Assembly (NCBI GenBank): GCA_903909605.1
Contig: CAIVWH010000024.1
Location: 1-64,000 of the forward strand
From: an uncultured Micrococcales bacterium
Lineage (GTDB): Bacteria > Actinomycetota > Actinomycetes > Actinomycetales > Microbacteriaceae
Direction: 5' to 3'
Length of the DNA stretch: 64,000 nucleotides
Positions 16,461 through 24,374 of this stretch are shown piece after piece. Position numbers and translations under genes: made by a program. Numbering within the stretch: position 1 is the stretch's first letter; the number at the start of each line of letters is the position of its first letter. The notes beneath the pieces are model-generated. The model had not been told where the DNA came from and did no database searches. It worked only from the letters and a program-made list of their open reading frames with translations.

Positions 16461-18311
16461 ACGCCATATGTTCAAAGACAACGCCTTGCCTGGCAGTTTC
16501 GCCTTGTCGCCAGCGATCGAAATCTTGCCCCCGCCGAGCAGGTTTTCGGCCTTGGCCAAGCCAGCTACGGCGTCTTTTGGCAGGGCAATCTTTGCGTCTG
16601 CACCGCGAGTGACAGCAACCAGGATGGCCTGCTTCGCGTTTTCGCGAACATAGACAATTGCCTCATCGCTCGCATACAAAAAGCGCATCGAGCCATCGTT
16701 GAGCGCCGAGTTCTCGCGGCGAATCTTTGACAGTGCGGCGTAGTGCTCAATCAGGGTCGGGTCGTTCGGGCGCTCGTTGTTCCACGGCAGCGGAGTGCGA
16801 GAGCTCTCGCCGTTGTAGCCGTCGAGACCGAACTCGTCGCCCGCCCAAATTACCGGGATGCCCGGGAAGGTGAACTGCATGCCCGCGGCCACGCGCTGTG
16901 CCCCCGCGATTGCGTAGGTCTTGAAGCGCGGGATATCGTGAGTGTCGAGCGGATTCATGTTGTGAAGTCGCACGTGCCATGGGAAGCCCGCGATGAACTG
17001 CGTATAAGAGGTAACTAGATCGCGACCGCTTGCCTTCGGGTTTCCATCCCACATCGAGAAACCCGGTGCACCCTTGGCAAACTTTCCGCGGGAGCGGTCA
17101 TCCGAGTTGTAGAACCAACGCCAAACCGGCTTCGTGAAGTTCGAGTAGGTCATGGCACCCTGCCAGCCATCGCCCTGCACTTCATAGGCCGCGTCGCCGG
17201 TGTACTCACCCAGCATGATGGTGTTCGGGTTGATCTCGACCATGGTCTGACGCACAACCTGCGAAACCTCGAGGTACATGTCCTCATCGCGGGTGCGGCC
17301 TGTCATGTTCGCAACATCGATGCGCCAGCCATCAATGCCGTAGGGCTTCTTCAACCACTTTGCGACAACCGAATTGCCACCCTGGATGAACCGACGACGA
17401 AGCTCCTTGCTGTTCCAGTTGAACTTGGGAAGGCTCGGAACTCCGAACCAAGCCTCGTACTTCTTGTTGCCATCCGAGAAGTAGTAGAAGCTGCTTTCCT
17501 TGGCCCCGGGCTTCTTGTAGGCGGCCTTGAACCATTCGTGACTGTCGCCCGAGTGATTCGAGGTGAGGTCGCCGATGATTCGCATGCCCTTGCGGTGCAC
17601 GGCCTCGATTAGCGCCTGGTATGCCATGTTGCCACCGAGAATCGAGTCAACTTCGTGGAACGAACTCGCGTCGTAGCGGTGGTTCGACTTGCCTGGGAAA
17701 ATCGGGGTCAGATAGACCAGGTTCACACCCAGCTTCTTCAGATGGTCGAGGTGGTCGATGATTCCCCAGAGGTCGCCCCCGAAAAGCTGCTCAGAAGTGC
17801 CGGGGCCGTGACCGATGACCTCGTCACTCCACTTCTTGGCTATCGCCCATTCTGGAGTCTTGTGCTCATCCGCGTGCTGCGAACGCGCAAAGCGGTCGGG
17901 GAAGATTTGGTACATGATTGCCGAGGCGCCCCACTTTGGCGCCGACGAGAATGTGTTGATTCTGAAATCTTGGATGTCCGGCTGAATCAAATCGTGCAGC
18001 CCCTGAGTGTTGTACCAATAGGTCTGCCCCGAGGTCAGCACGATCATGAAGCGATAGTTCATCTTCGGGTTGTGCATCACGATGGTGGCTTCATACCAGG
18101 CCCAACCACCCTCGCGCTTGATGACCTTTGCCGGTGCCGAAGGAAACGCCTCGCCGCTCTCGCTGTAGCGAATGCGCACTTCTTGCACATTGCCGAGCGC
18201 CTTGTGCACGCGGATGCGGATTTTGATTTTTTCGAGCAGCTTCGGCTTTTGGTTTGGAACGTAAAGCGCGGATCCGTCATGGTGTGGGTGCAAAGAAAAA
18301 TCGAGGGCCAT
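16443..18311 (-). CDS. GH13 maltodextrin hydrolase (neopullulanase/cyclomaltodextrinase-like)
   Basis: 622 residues, no signal peptide, so cytosolic. Residues 1-120 form a beta-sandwich N-domain like that of neopullulanases. The catalytic barrel starts near MYQIFPDRF (~135). GH13 regions are DLTSNHSGD, GIDGWRIDVAN (nucleophile Asp), MLGEYTGD (acid/base Glu) and NPLDTHDIPRF. It should cleave imported linear or cyclic maltodextrins. It is the last gene after malE-malF-malG, 36 bp past malG, but starts from its own leaderless ATG embedded in a terminator hairpin. The first codons ATG GCC CTC GAT TTT TCT TT double as terminator arm and T-tract. Confidence 0.93.
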   Translation of the reverse strand: MALDFSLHPHHDGSALYVPNQKPKLLEKIKIRIRVHKALGNVQEVRIRYSESGEAFPSAPAKVIKREGGWAWYEATIVMHNPKMNYRFMIVLTSGQTYWYNTQGLHDLIQPDIQDFRINTFSSAPKWGASAIMYQIFPDRFARSQHADEHKTPEWAIAKKWSDEVIGHGPGTSEQLFGGDLWGIIDHLDHLKKLGVNLVYLTPIFPGKSNHRYDASSFHEVDSILGGNMAYQALIEAVHRKGMRIIGDLTSNHSGDSHEWFKAAYKKPGAKESSFYYFSDGNKKYEAWFGVPSLPKFNWNSKELRRRFIQGGNSVVAKWLKKPYGIDGWRIDVANMTGRTRDEDMYLEVSQVVRQTMVEINPNTIMLGEYTGDAAYEVQGDGWQGAMTYSNFTKPVWRWFYNSDDRSRGKFAKGAPGFSMWDGNPKASGRDLVTSYTQFIAGFPWHVRLHNMNPLDTHDIPRFKTYAIAGAQRVAAGMQFTFPGIPVIWAGDEFGLDGYNGESSRTPLPWNNERPNDPTLIEHYAALSKIRRENSALNDGSMRFLYASDEAIVYVRENAKQAILVAVTRGADAKIALPKDAVAGLAKAENLLGGGKISIAGDKAKLPGKALSLNIWRLPAKG

Positions 18312-18333
18312 ACCGCAAGTGTATGACCCTCGA
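18292..18333 (-). terminator. malG terminator overlapping the start of the amylase gene
   Basis: Minus strand: arm TCGAGGGTCATAC (18321-18333), loop ACTTGCG, arm GTATGGCCCTCGA (18301-18313), then TTTTTCTTT. All 13 pairs form (one G-U). The second arm contains the amylase ATG (18309-18311), and the T-tract is its codons 4-7. Confidence 0.85.
18318..18323 (-). promoter_or_regulatory. Leaderless -10 (TACACT) for the amylase, inside the terminator hairpin
   Basis: TACACT spans the end of the first hairpin arm and the loop, exactly 6 nt before ATG 18311. A transcript starting at the ATG would lack the first arm and could not form the terminator. Confidence 0.6.
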
Positions 18334-18347
18334 TTGCGATTCTTTGA

Positions 18348-19259
18348 TTAGCCCTTTACGGCGCCTCCGAGCAGACCCGAGACGATGTAACGCTGCAGGA
18401 ACATGAACAGAGTCACAACTGGAATGGCCGCAAGAACTGCTCCAGCGGTAAACATCGACCAGTCCTTCGAGTAAGGGTCTGAGATGAACTGCTGCAGACC
18501 AACTGCAAGAGTCAGGCTCTCAGGCTTCGAAAGCACAACCGAAGCGAGCACGTAGTCCGAGGTGATTCCGATGTAGCTCAGCAGCATCTGAACGGCGAGC
18601 ACCGGCGAAACCAAACGCATGATGATGCCGTAGAAGATCTGGGTGTGGGTCGCACCGTCGAGCTTGGCAGCTTCATCCAGTTCTTTAGGAACAGTGTTGA
18701 AGAAGCCGTACATCAGGTAGGTGCCACCACCGAGCGAGCCGCCCAGATAGATCATGATCAGGCCGAGCACCGAGTCGAGACCGAATGCCGGGAAGATCTT
18801 TCCGATTTCGGTCAGCATGCCGAAGATGGCGACCAAACCGAGAAGCGAAGGGAACATCTGGATGAGAATCAGGCTGAGCAGACCACCACGGCGACCGCGG
18901 AAACGCAGGCGCGAGAAGGCGTATGCAGCCAGAGCCGAGATGAATACCGACAAGACCGAGGTGACCAGACCGATAATCACAGTGTTCATGTACCAGAGGC
19001 CGAATGGGCGGGCCGGGTCGCTGAACAGGTTGATGTAGTTCTGGAACGAAATCGCCGCAAACAGCGTGTTCGTGCCTTCGATGCTGTTATTTGGGAACAG
19101 CGAGGTCGAAAGGATGTAGAGGATCGGGAAGATCGCATACAGGATGAGCGCGAGGCCCACCAGGTGACGCCAGCCCGTGGTCAGGAACCACTTAAGCGGC
19201 GTGCGACGCTTCTTTTTCATCTTTAGTGGCTGCTCAATTACTGCGGTTGCGTTAGCCAT
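18348..19259 (-). CDS. malG: Maltose/maltodextrin ABC transporter permease MalG
   Basis: 303 residues with six membrane segments. The permease EAA loop is at about 195-215 (ELDEAAKLDGATHTQIFYGI), followed by proline- and glycine-rich spacing typical of binding-protein-dependent sugar permeases. It pairs with MalF in the membrane. It overlaps the malF stop by one base (TAATG), implying coupled translation. No malK-type ATPase is in the window, so a shared sugar ATPase (MsiK type) elsewhere is inferred. Confidence 0.93.
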   Translation of the reverse strand: MANATAVIEQPLKMKKKRRTPLKWFLTTGWRHLVGLALILYAIFPILYILSTSLFPNNSIEGTNTLFAAISFQNYINLFSDPARPFGLWYMNTVIIGLVTSVLSVFISALAAYAFSRLRFRGRRGGLLSLILIQMFPSLLGLVAIFGMLTEIGKIFPAFGLDSVLGLIMIYLGGSLGGGTYLMYGFFNTVPKELDEAAKLDGATHTQIFYGIIMRLVSPVLAVQMLLSYIGITSDYVLASVVLSKPESLTLAVGLQQFISDPYSKDWSMFTAGAVLAAIPVVTLFMFLQRYIVSGLLGGAVKG

Positions 19260-21076
19260 TAGTTCACATCCTCAAGGGTACGAGTGCGGCGGAAGCTGAC
19301 TAGCGAGAAGGTTGCGACCAAGATGAAGATCAGGATCGAGAACGCACTCGCCAGACCGTAGTCGCGACCGTGACCGGTCGAGAATGCGATCTTGTAAACG
19401 AAGGTGATCAGGATGTCTGTTCCACCCGCGTCATAACCACTCGTCGTGGAATCGATCGGCCCACCTCCGGTAAGCAGGTAGATCAGCGTGAAGTTGTTGA
19501 AGTTGAACGCAAACGATGAGATCAGCAGCGGTGCCAACGATACGAACAACAGTGGCAGCTTGATCTGACGCAGAATCTGCCAAGGCGTTGCCCCATCGAT
19601 AGTCGCCGACTCAACCAGCTCTGCAGGAATAGCCTGCAGCGCACCGGTTGTGATCAGGAACATGTATGGGAAGCCGAGCCACAGGTTCACTAGTAGCACG
19701 GCGAAACGTGCAGGTGTTTCTTCTGTCAACCATGGGATGTGCGCTCCGTGGAGAATCACCTGATTGATGAATCCCTCATCCTTGTTGAGCAGACCACGCC
19801 AGACGTATGCCGAGAGGAAAGCAGGGAATGCGTAAGGCAGGATCATGAGCGAGCGATAAATCTTCTTGCCCTTCATGCGCTCGTCGTTGAACAGAAGCGC
19901 AATGGCCAAACCGGCAACGAACGTAGTGAACACGGTCGATGCTGCGAAGAGGAAGGTCCAAGAGATGATCTTCAGCAGTGGGGCGCGAAGCTGCTGGTCG
20001 CCGAAGATGGTGGCAAAGTTACGCATGCCGACCTGAACTTCCCAACCGATGTTCAAGCAGTCTGCATCGCCCTCACCACAGGCGCCGAACTTGCCAGGAA
20101 TCTTGCCGTCGATGCGGAAGTAGCCATCCTGTGCAGGAAGGTACTTCTTACCGTCAGCTACGCGAAGGAAGTAGCCCTTCGGGTCGGCATAGATTGCCTG
20201 TGGGTCATTTGGATCGGCCTTCATGCTGCTGACCCAGATGATTTGTGGCTGATAGGTGATTGCGGTTGTGAGGTCCTGGGTTTGCAGGAACAGACTCTGG
20301 TCACTCGAACTTGCTGGGTAGTGACGACCCGCGAGCTTGTTAGAAATGTCAGTCGAAACCTTGTTTGATTCGGCAATCGAGATTGCCTTCCAACCTGGAG
20401 CTGAAATTGCATCTGCAAGATTTGGGCCGAGATCGGTAAGCATCTTCAAACCACACTGGTCTGGAGTGACTGTGGTTGCGTTGGTCTTGATGACCTGCTG
20501 AACCGCGGTGCTACAGGCAGGAATCTCGGTGAGCTTCAGATTCGGATCTGCGAGCAGAACCTTTCCGCCAACCGGATCGGTAAACAGGAAGCCGATGTTC
20601 GAACCGTCTGCGTTCACAGTGCCGGTTGCGCTAACTAGGTGCACGTCGTACTGAACTGAACCATCGACCGGCTGTGAGCCAGCTTCGTTCAATGCAGTAA
20701 CGGCGAGCTGCTCGCTTCCGTTGTGCGAAGAACCGTAGTTGGTGAATGCGGTGTAAGCGCTAAACAGAAGCACGTAAATCTGGAACGCGATCAGAAGGAT
20801 GACACCAGGCGCCAAATACTTAGCAGGCAATCCGCCACGACGAAGGTAGAGGTAGTTCACGACAAGCATCGCAAACAGGCCCACTGCAAATGCAACCCAA
20901 AGGTGCTGCATAAACAAGATGAACAAAACAAAAATCGTTACGGCATCGAGAATTGCGAGCAACGTGATCTTGAACAGCGTGCCGCGAAGACTTGGAGTGC
21001 CTCCGTCATACAAGTTCTTGACCGTCTTGCGCTTCACATTGCTGCGATCCGGACCACCAGCGAGTGGGTTGGTCAT
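19259..21076 (-). CDS. malF: Maltose/maltodextrin ABC transporter permease MalF
   Basis: 605 residues, longer than E. coli MalF (514). Three or four N-terminal helices (~30-115) are followed by a large extracellular loop (about 115-370, Gln/Thr/Ser-rich, corresponding to the MalF P2 domain) and a C-terminal permease domain with EAA loop (ELVESATIDGATPWQILRQI). P2 normally contacts the binding protein. The start is ATG 21076 after GGAGG with 7-nt spacing. It has its own promoter-like sequence and is separated from malE by a terminator, so binding protein and permeases can be made in different amounts. Confidence 0.93.
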   Translation of the reverse strand: MTNPLAGGPDRSNVKRKTVKNLYDGGTPSLRGTLFKITLLAILDAVTIFVLFILFMQHLWVAFAVGLFAMLVVNYLYLRRGGLPAKYLAPGVILLIAFQIYVLLFSAYTAFTNYGSSHNGSEQLAVTALNEAGSQPVDGSVQYDVHLVSATGTVNADGSNIGFLFTDPVGGKVLLADPNLKLTEIPACSTAVQQVIKTNATTVTPDQCGLKMLTDLGPNLADAISAPGWKAISIAESNKVSTDISNKLAGRHYPASSSDQSLFLQTQDLTTAITYQPQIIWVSSMKADPNDPQAIYADPKGYFLRVADGKKYLPAQDGYFRIDGKIPGKFGACGEGDADCLNIGWEVQVGMRNFATIFGDQQLRAPLLKIISWTFLFAASTVFTTFVAGLAIALLFNDERMKGKKIYRSLMILPYAFPAFLSAYVWRGLLNKDEGFINQVILHGAHIPWLTEETPARFAVLLVNLWLGFPYMFLITTGALQAIPAELVESATIDGATPWQILRQIKLPLLFVSLAPLLISSFAFNFNNFTLIYLLTGGGPIDSTTSGYDAGGTDILITFVYKIAFSTGHGRDYGLASAFSILIFILVATFSLVSFRRTRTLEDVN

Positions 21077-21100
21077 GGGGCTACCTCCAGTGGTAAAGCA

Positions 21101-21129
21101 ATCTAGGGAAACTCTATTAGAAAACTCAA
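21101..21129 (-). promoter_or_regulatory. Putative malF promoter
   Basis: Minus strand TTGAGT (21124-21129), 17-nt spacer, CTAGAT (21101-21106), 25 nt before the malF ATG. Just upstream is the inverted repeat CATCAG/CTGATG (around 21133-21153), a possible operator. Confidence 0.4.
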
Positions 21130-21203
21130 GGGCATCAGCCCCAAAATCTGATGTTCGTTATAGATTCGAAAGTTCTCGAGCCGGCAGAAGATTCGGCGCA
21201 CAT

Positions 21204-21237
21204 AAAAAAGTGGGGCCGCGCTTTCGCGAGGCCCCAC
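21204..21237 (-). terminator. Terminator/attenuator between malE and malF
   Basis: Arms GTGGGGCC (21210-21217) and GGCCCCAC (21230-21237) with further inner pairing; minus-strand tail TTTTTT. It lies 18 bp after the malE stop. Confidence 0.88.
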
Positions 21238-21255
21238 CCTTAGTTATGAAACTGA

Positions 21256-22479
21256 TTAGCCCTTGATCAACGCGGTGATTGCGTCGGTCATTGCGGTCCA
21301 GTCAGCAGTTGGGTTGGTCGACTTGCCAGTGATGATCTTGGCTTCAGTCTTGCCCCACTTGTCCCAAACCGAGTCCATTGCTGGGTTGTTTGGCATTGGA
21401 ACTGCGTTCTTACCTGCAGCAGCGAACTCCTTGATTACTGGGTCGTTCGAAGCAACTGCAAGGGCTTCCTTGTTTGCAGGCGAGAAGCTCTCGGTGTTGA
21501 AGTAGTTAACTCCAGCAGCCTTGCCAGCAAGGTAGGTGAGCAACGAGGTAGCGCGCACAACGTCGGTCGATGGGCTGTTGGTGATCATTCCACCCTTTAC
21601 ACCCATGAACTGCTGCGCGGTCTTGCCACCGAATGATGGGATAGCCGAGATAGCGAAGTCCTTGTCGACAACCGACTTTGCGTTACAGGTCGAGTTACCG
21701 CCTTCGATCGCCGAGATAGCCCATGGACCAGTGATCCAGTACTTCAAAGCACCGGTCTTGATTGCACAGACAGTCTTGTCCCAGCTTGCGTCGGCCTTAC
21801 CGAAGAATGCGGTGCCCTTAGCAGCAAGGTACTTAGCGAAGGTTGCACCTTCAGCGCCGTCCATACCAAGGGTGGTGGTCCAGCCCTTTGAGGTCGAGTC
21901 GAATACTGGTGCACCGAACGAGCTCTGGATTGGGTAGAAGTGGTAAGGGTCGCCGCCTACTGAACCGTAGGTACCAACCTGGAGCTCACCGTTCTTGATT
22001 GCTGCACCGTTGGCAGGAACCTTTGGAGCGCTCTTGAGGCTGCGGACTAGGCCGATGTTCTCGGTCCAGAATGGAACGCCGTACTGCTTGCCGTTGTAAA
22101 GGAAGCCAGCCAGTGCGTTCGAAGCGAGGCTCGAGGTCTGTGCTGCCGACAGCGACACTGGACGAACTACACCCGAAGCAACCAGGTTGCCGGTCCAGTC
22201 GTGTGCTGCTGCAAGAAGTAGGTCTGGGCCGGTGCCTGCAGGAACTGCAGTCTTCAGCTGGTCGCGAACTGTGCCGAAGTCTTTTCCAGTTACGGTTACG
22301 GTCACGCCGTTAGCCTTTGCCCAATCAGCAATTGGACCGGTGAAGTCAGCCTTACGTGCGCTGTCAACCCATACGAGGAGGGTTGGGGTGTCTGCGATTG
22401 CTGGAGTGCTTGCTGCGAACAGCGTGCCAACAGCCAAAGTCGCCACTGCGGCAGCGATGCCGCTCTTGCGAATCTTCAT
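21256..22479 (-). CDS. malE: Maltose/maltodextrin-binding protein MalE
   Basis: 407 residues, family 1 extracellular solute-binding protein. The signal peptide ends TPAIA-D (cleavage after ~29). There is no cysteine lipobox, unusual for a monoderm importer. Mature segments such as LLVWVDSARKADF, YGVPFWTENIGLV and YWITGPWAISAIEGG match the maltose-binding group. It delivers maltodextrins to MalF/MalG. The ATG follows AAAGGTAACAC. The upstream region carries three dyads that are candidate sites for a LacI-type repressor. Confidence 0.94.
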   Translation of the reverse strand: MKIRKSGIAAAVATLAVGTLFAASTPAIADTPTLLVWVDSARKADFTGPIADWAKANGVTVTVTGKDFGTVRDQLKTAVPAGTGPDLLLAAAHDWTGNLVASGVVRPVSLSAAQTSSLASNALAGFLYNGKQYGVPFWTENIGLVRSLKSAPKVPANGAAIKNGELQVGTYGSVGGDPYHFYPIQSSFGAPVFDSTSKGWTTTLGMDGAEGATFAKYLAAKGTAFFGKADASWDKTVCAIKTGALKYWITGPWAISAIEGGNSTCNAKSVVDKDFAISAIPSFGGKTAQQFMGVKGGMITNSPSTDVVRATSLLTYLAGKAAGVNYFNTESFSPANKEALAVASNDPVIKEFAAAGKNAVPMPNNPAMDSVWDKWGKTEAKIITGKSTNPTADWTAMTDAITALIKG

Positions 22480-22493
22480 GTGTTACCTTTCGA

Positions 22494-22546
22494 AACTACG
22501 TAGTTGAAGGACTTGCAATCAAGTCCCTACTATCAAACCGCTTTCT
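22494..22546 (-). promoter_or_regulatory. Cluster of dyad elements upstream of malE
   Basis: Three symmetric elements lie in 53 bp: AACTACGTAGTT (22494-22505, perfect, central CG), GGACTTG-CAAT-CAAGTCC (22509-22526, perfect arms), and TCAAACCGCTTTCT (22533-22546), which fits the AAANCGNTTT core of LacI-family operators. These are inferred sugar-responsive operators. No regulator gene is in the window. Confidence 0.5.
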
Positions 22547-22606
22547 GCCCGTTTTTGCCACTTTCTAGGCCCTCTATTTGGTTACGGGTTGGTCACGATT
22601 TCCTCG

Positions 22607-22646
22607 CAACCGGATGAGTTCTTCCCAACCGGATGAACGCATCCGG
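22607..22646 (+). promoter_or_regulatory. Direct and inverted repeats upstream of the alpha-glucosidase promoter
   Basis: CAACCGGATGA occurs twice (22607-22617 and 22626-22636). The second copy is half of a perfect inverted repeat CCGGATG-AACG-CATCCGG (22629-22646), ending 14 bp before the -10. A regulator site is inferred. Confidence 0.45.
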
Positions 22647-22660
22647 CGCGTTTTTGCCCC

Positions 22661-22666
22661 TAATCT
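22661..22666 (+). promoter_or_regulatory. Leaderless -10 (TAATCT) for the first alpha-glucosidase
   Basis: TAATCT is 7 nt before ATG 22674. A GGAGG only 1 nt from the ATG is too close to act as a normal Shine-Dalgarno. Confidence 0.55.
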
Positions 22667-22673
22667 TGGAGGC

Positions 22674-24371
22674 ATGTCGAATTCACCTATCTTGTATCAG
22701 ACCAAAGAAAACCCTGAATGGTGGCGCTCGAGCGTCATTTATCAGATCTACCCTCGTTCGTTTGCCGACGGCAACGGCGATGGCATGGGCGACCTGAAGG
22801 GCATCGAAAAGCGCCTTCCAGCACTTGCAGAGCTTGGAATTGATGCGATTTGGTGCTCACCTTTCTTTAAGTCACCGCAGAAAGACGCCGGCTACGACGT
22901 CAGCGACTACAAGGACATCGACCCGCTGTTCGGCACCCTGGCTGACTTCGACGACCTGGTCAAAGAGGCCGACCGTCTGGGCATCAAGATCATCGTTGAC
23001 CTGGTGCCAAACCACTCTTCAGACCAGCACGAGTTCTTCAAGGCAGCCCTGGCTGCCGGCCCTGGCTCGCCAGAGCGCGAAATGTACATGTTCCGCGACG
23101 GCAAGGGCGAAAACGGCGAACTTCCGCCAAACAACTGGGAATCGGTCTTCGGCGGCATCGCCTGGACCCGCATCACCGAGGCCGACGGCAAGCCGGGCCA
23201 GTGGTACCTGCACATCTTTGACTCATCACAGCCGGACCTGAACTGGGACAACCCGAAGGTTCGGGACATGTTCGATGGCGTGCTGCGCTTCTGGCTCGAC
23301 CGCGGCGCTGCTGGTTTCCGCATCGATGTTGCCCACGGCATGATCAAGCGCGCTGGCCTGCCAGACGTGGCCGTTGCCGACTCGCACATGGGTGGGGCAA
23401 AGAGCGAAGCTCAGATGACCATCCGTGAACTTGAAGAGAAGAACCCGTTCTGGGGTCAGCCTGAGGTTCACGAGATCAACCGTCGCTTCCGCAAGGTTTT
23501 GAACGAGTATGAGGGTCGTGCCATGTGTGGCGAGGCCTGGGTCATGCCGCTCGAGCGCATGGCAACCTGGGTTCGCCCAGACGAGTACCACCAGACCTTC
23601 AACTTCGGCTACCTCGAGACTCCTTGGAACAAGGAGAAGCTACACAAGGTGGTCACCGAGTCGCTGAAGGTCTTCGGCGATGTTGGCGCACCAAGCACCT
23701 GGGTTCTTTCGAACCACGATGTGATTCGCCACGTAACCCGCATGGGCTACGACCAGATCCCGAAGCAGGGCGACGGCATCGGCCCGAACTCGCCACAGCC
23801 AGACGAGGCCCTCGGTCAGCGTCGCGGTCGTGCCGCGAGCGCGTTCATGCTCGGACTGCCTGGCGGTGCCTACATCTACCAGGGTGAAGAGCTCGGCCTG
23901 CCTGAGCACACCACTCTCGGCGAGGCCTACCGCGAAGACCCAACCTTCTTCCGCACCAAGGGCGAGCGCGTTGGCCGCGATGGCTGCCGTGTTCCAATTC
24001 CTTGGGAGGCAGGCGTCAACGAGTCAAACGGCTTCTCTTCAACCGGTGCATCTTGGTTGCCACAGCCTGACTCATACAAGAAGTACGCGCGCAGCAACCA
24101 AGAGGGAGTAGCCGGTTCGACTCTCGAGCTCTACAAGCGCCTGCTCAAAGTTCGTCGCGAACTTTCGATGGGTGCGGGTAACTTCCGCTGGGCTCCTGAA
24201 TACCAGGATGGCAACACCCTCGCCTACATCAACAACGGCGTTCTGGTGCTGAGCAACTTTGGCCCTGACGCAGTTGTTGTTCCTGCCGGCGAGATGCTTG
24301 CCACCACGCAGCACGACCTGCTGATTGAAGGCGAACTCGAGATCGACCAGACCGTTTGGATCAAGCTCTAG
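22674..24371 (+). CDS. GH13 alpha-glucosidase (oligo-1,6-/alpha-1,4-glucosidase type), copy 1
   Basis: 565 residues from ATG 22674; the earlier in-frame start at 22578 adds an unconserved leader. No signal peptide. GH13 motifs are YPRSFADGNGDGMGDLKG, DLVPNHSSDQH, GFRIDVAHG (nucleophile Asp), MCGEAW (acid/base Glu) and VLSNHDVIRH. Such enzymes release glucose from maltose and short maltodextrins in the cytosol. It is divergent from malE and followed after 3 bp by a close paralogue, so the two form an operon with the importer across the shared regulatory region. Confidence 0.94.
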   Translation: MSNSPILYQTKENPEWWRSSVIYQIYPRSFADGNGDGMGDLKGIEKRLPALAELGIDAIWCSPFFKSPQKDAGYDVSDYKDIDPLFGTLADFDDLVKEADRLGIKIIVDLVPNHSSDQHEFFKAALAAGPGSPEREMYMFRDGKGENGELPPNNWESVFGGIAWTRITEADGKPGQWYLHIFDSSQPDLNWDNPKVRDMFDGVLRFWLDRGAAGFRIDVAHGMIKRAGLPDVAVADSHMGGAKSEAQMTIRELEEKNPFWGQPEVHEINRRFRKVLNEYEGRAMCGEAWVMPLERMATWVRPDEYHQTFNFGYLETPWNKEKLHKVVTESLKVFGDVGAPSTWVLSNHDVIRHVTRMGYDQIPKQGDGIGPNSPQPDEALGQRRGRAASAFMLGLPGGAYIYQGEELGLPEHTTLGEAYREDPTFFRTKGERVGRDGCRVPIPWEAGVNESNGFSSTGASWLPQPDSYKKYARSNQEGVAGSTLELYKRLLKVRRELSMGAGNFRWAPEYQDGNTLAYINNGVLVLSNFGPDAVVVPAGEMLATTQHDLLIEGELEIDQTVWIKL

Positions 24372-24374
24372 TCA

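Noticed and set aside
22607-22636. CAACCGGATGA direct repeats as target-site duplication of a mobile element
   Set aside because: Only 8 bp separate the copies and no transposase remnant is present. A regulatory role is more likely.
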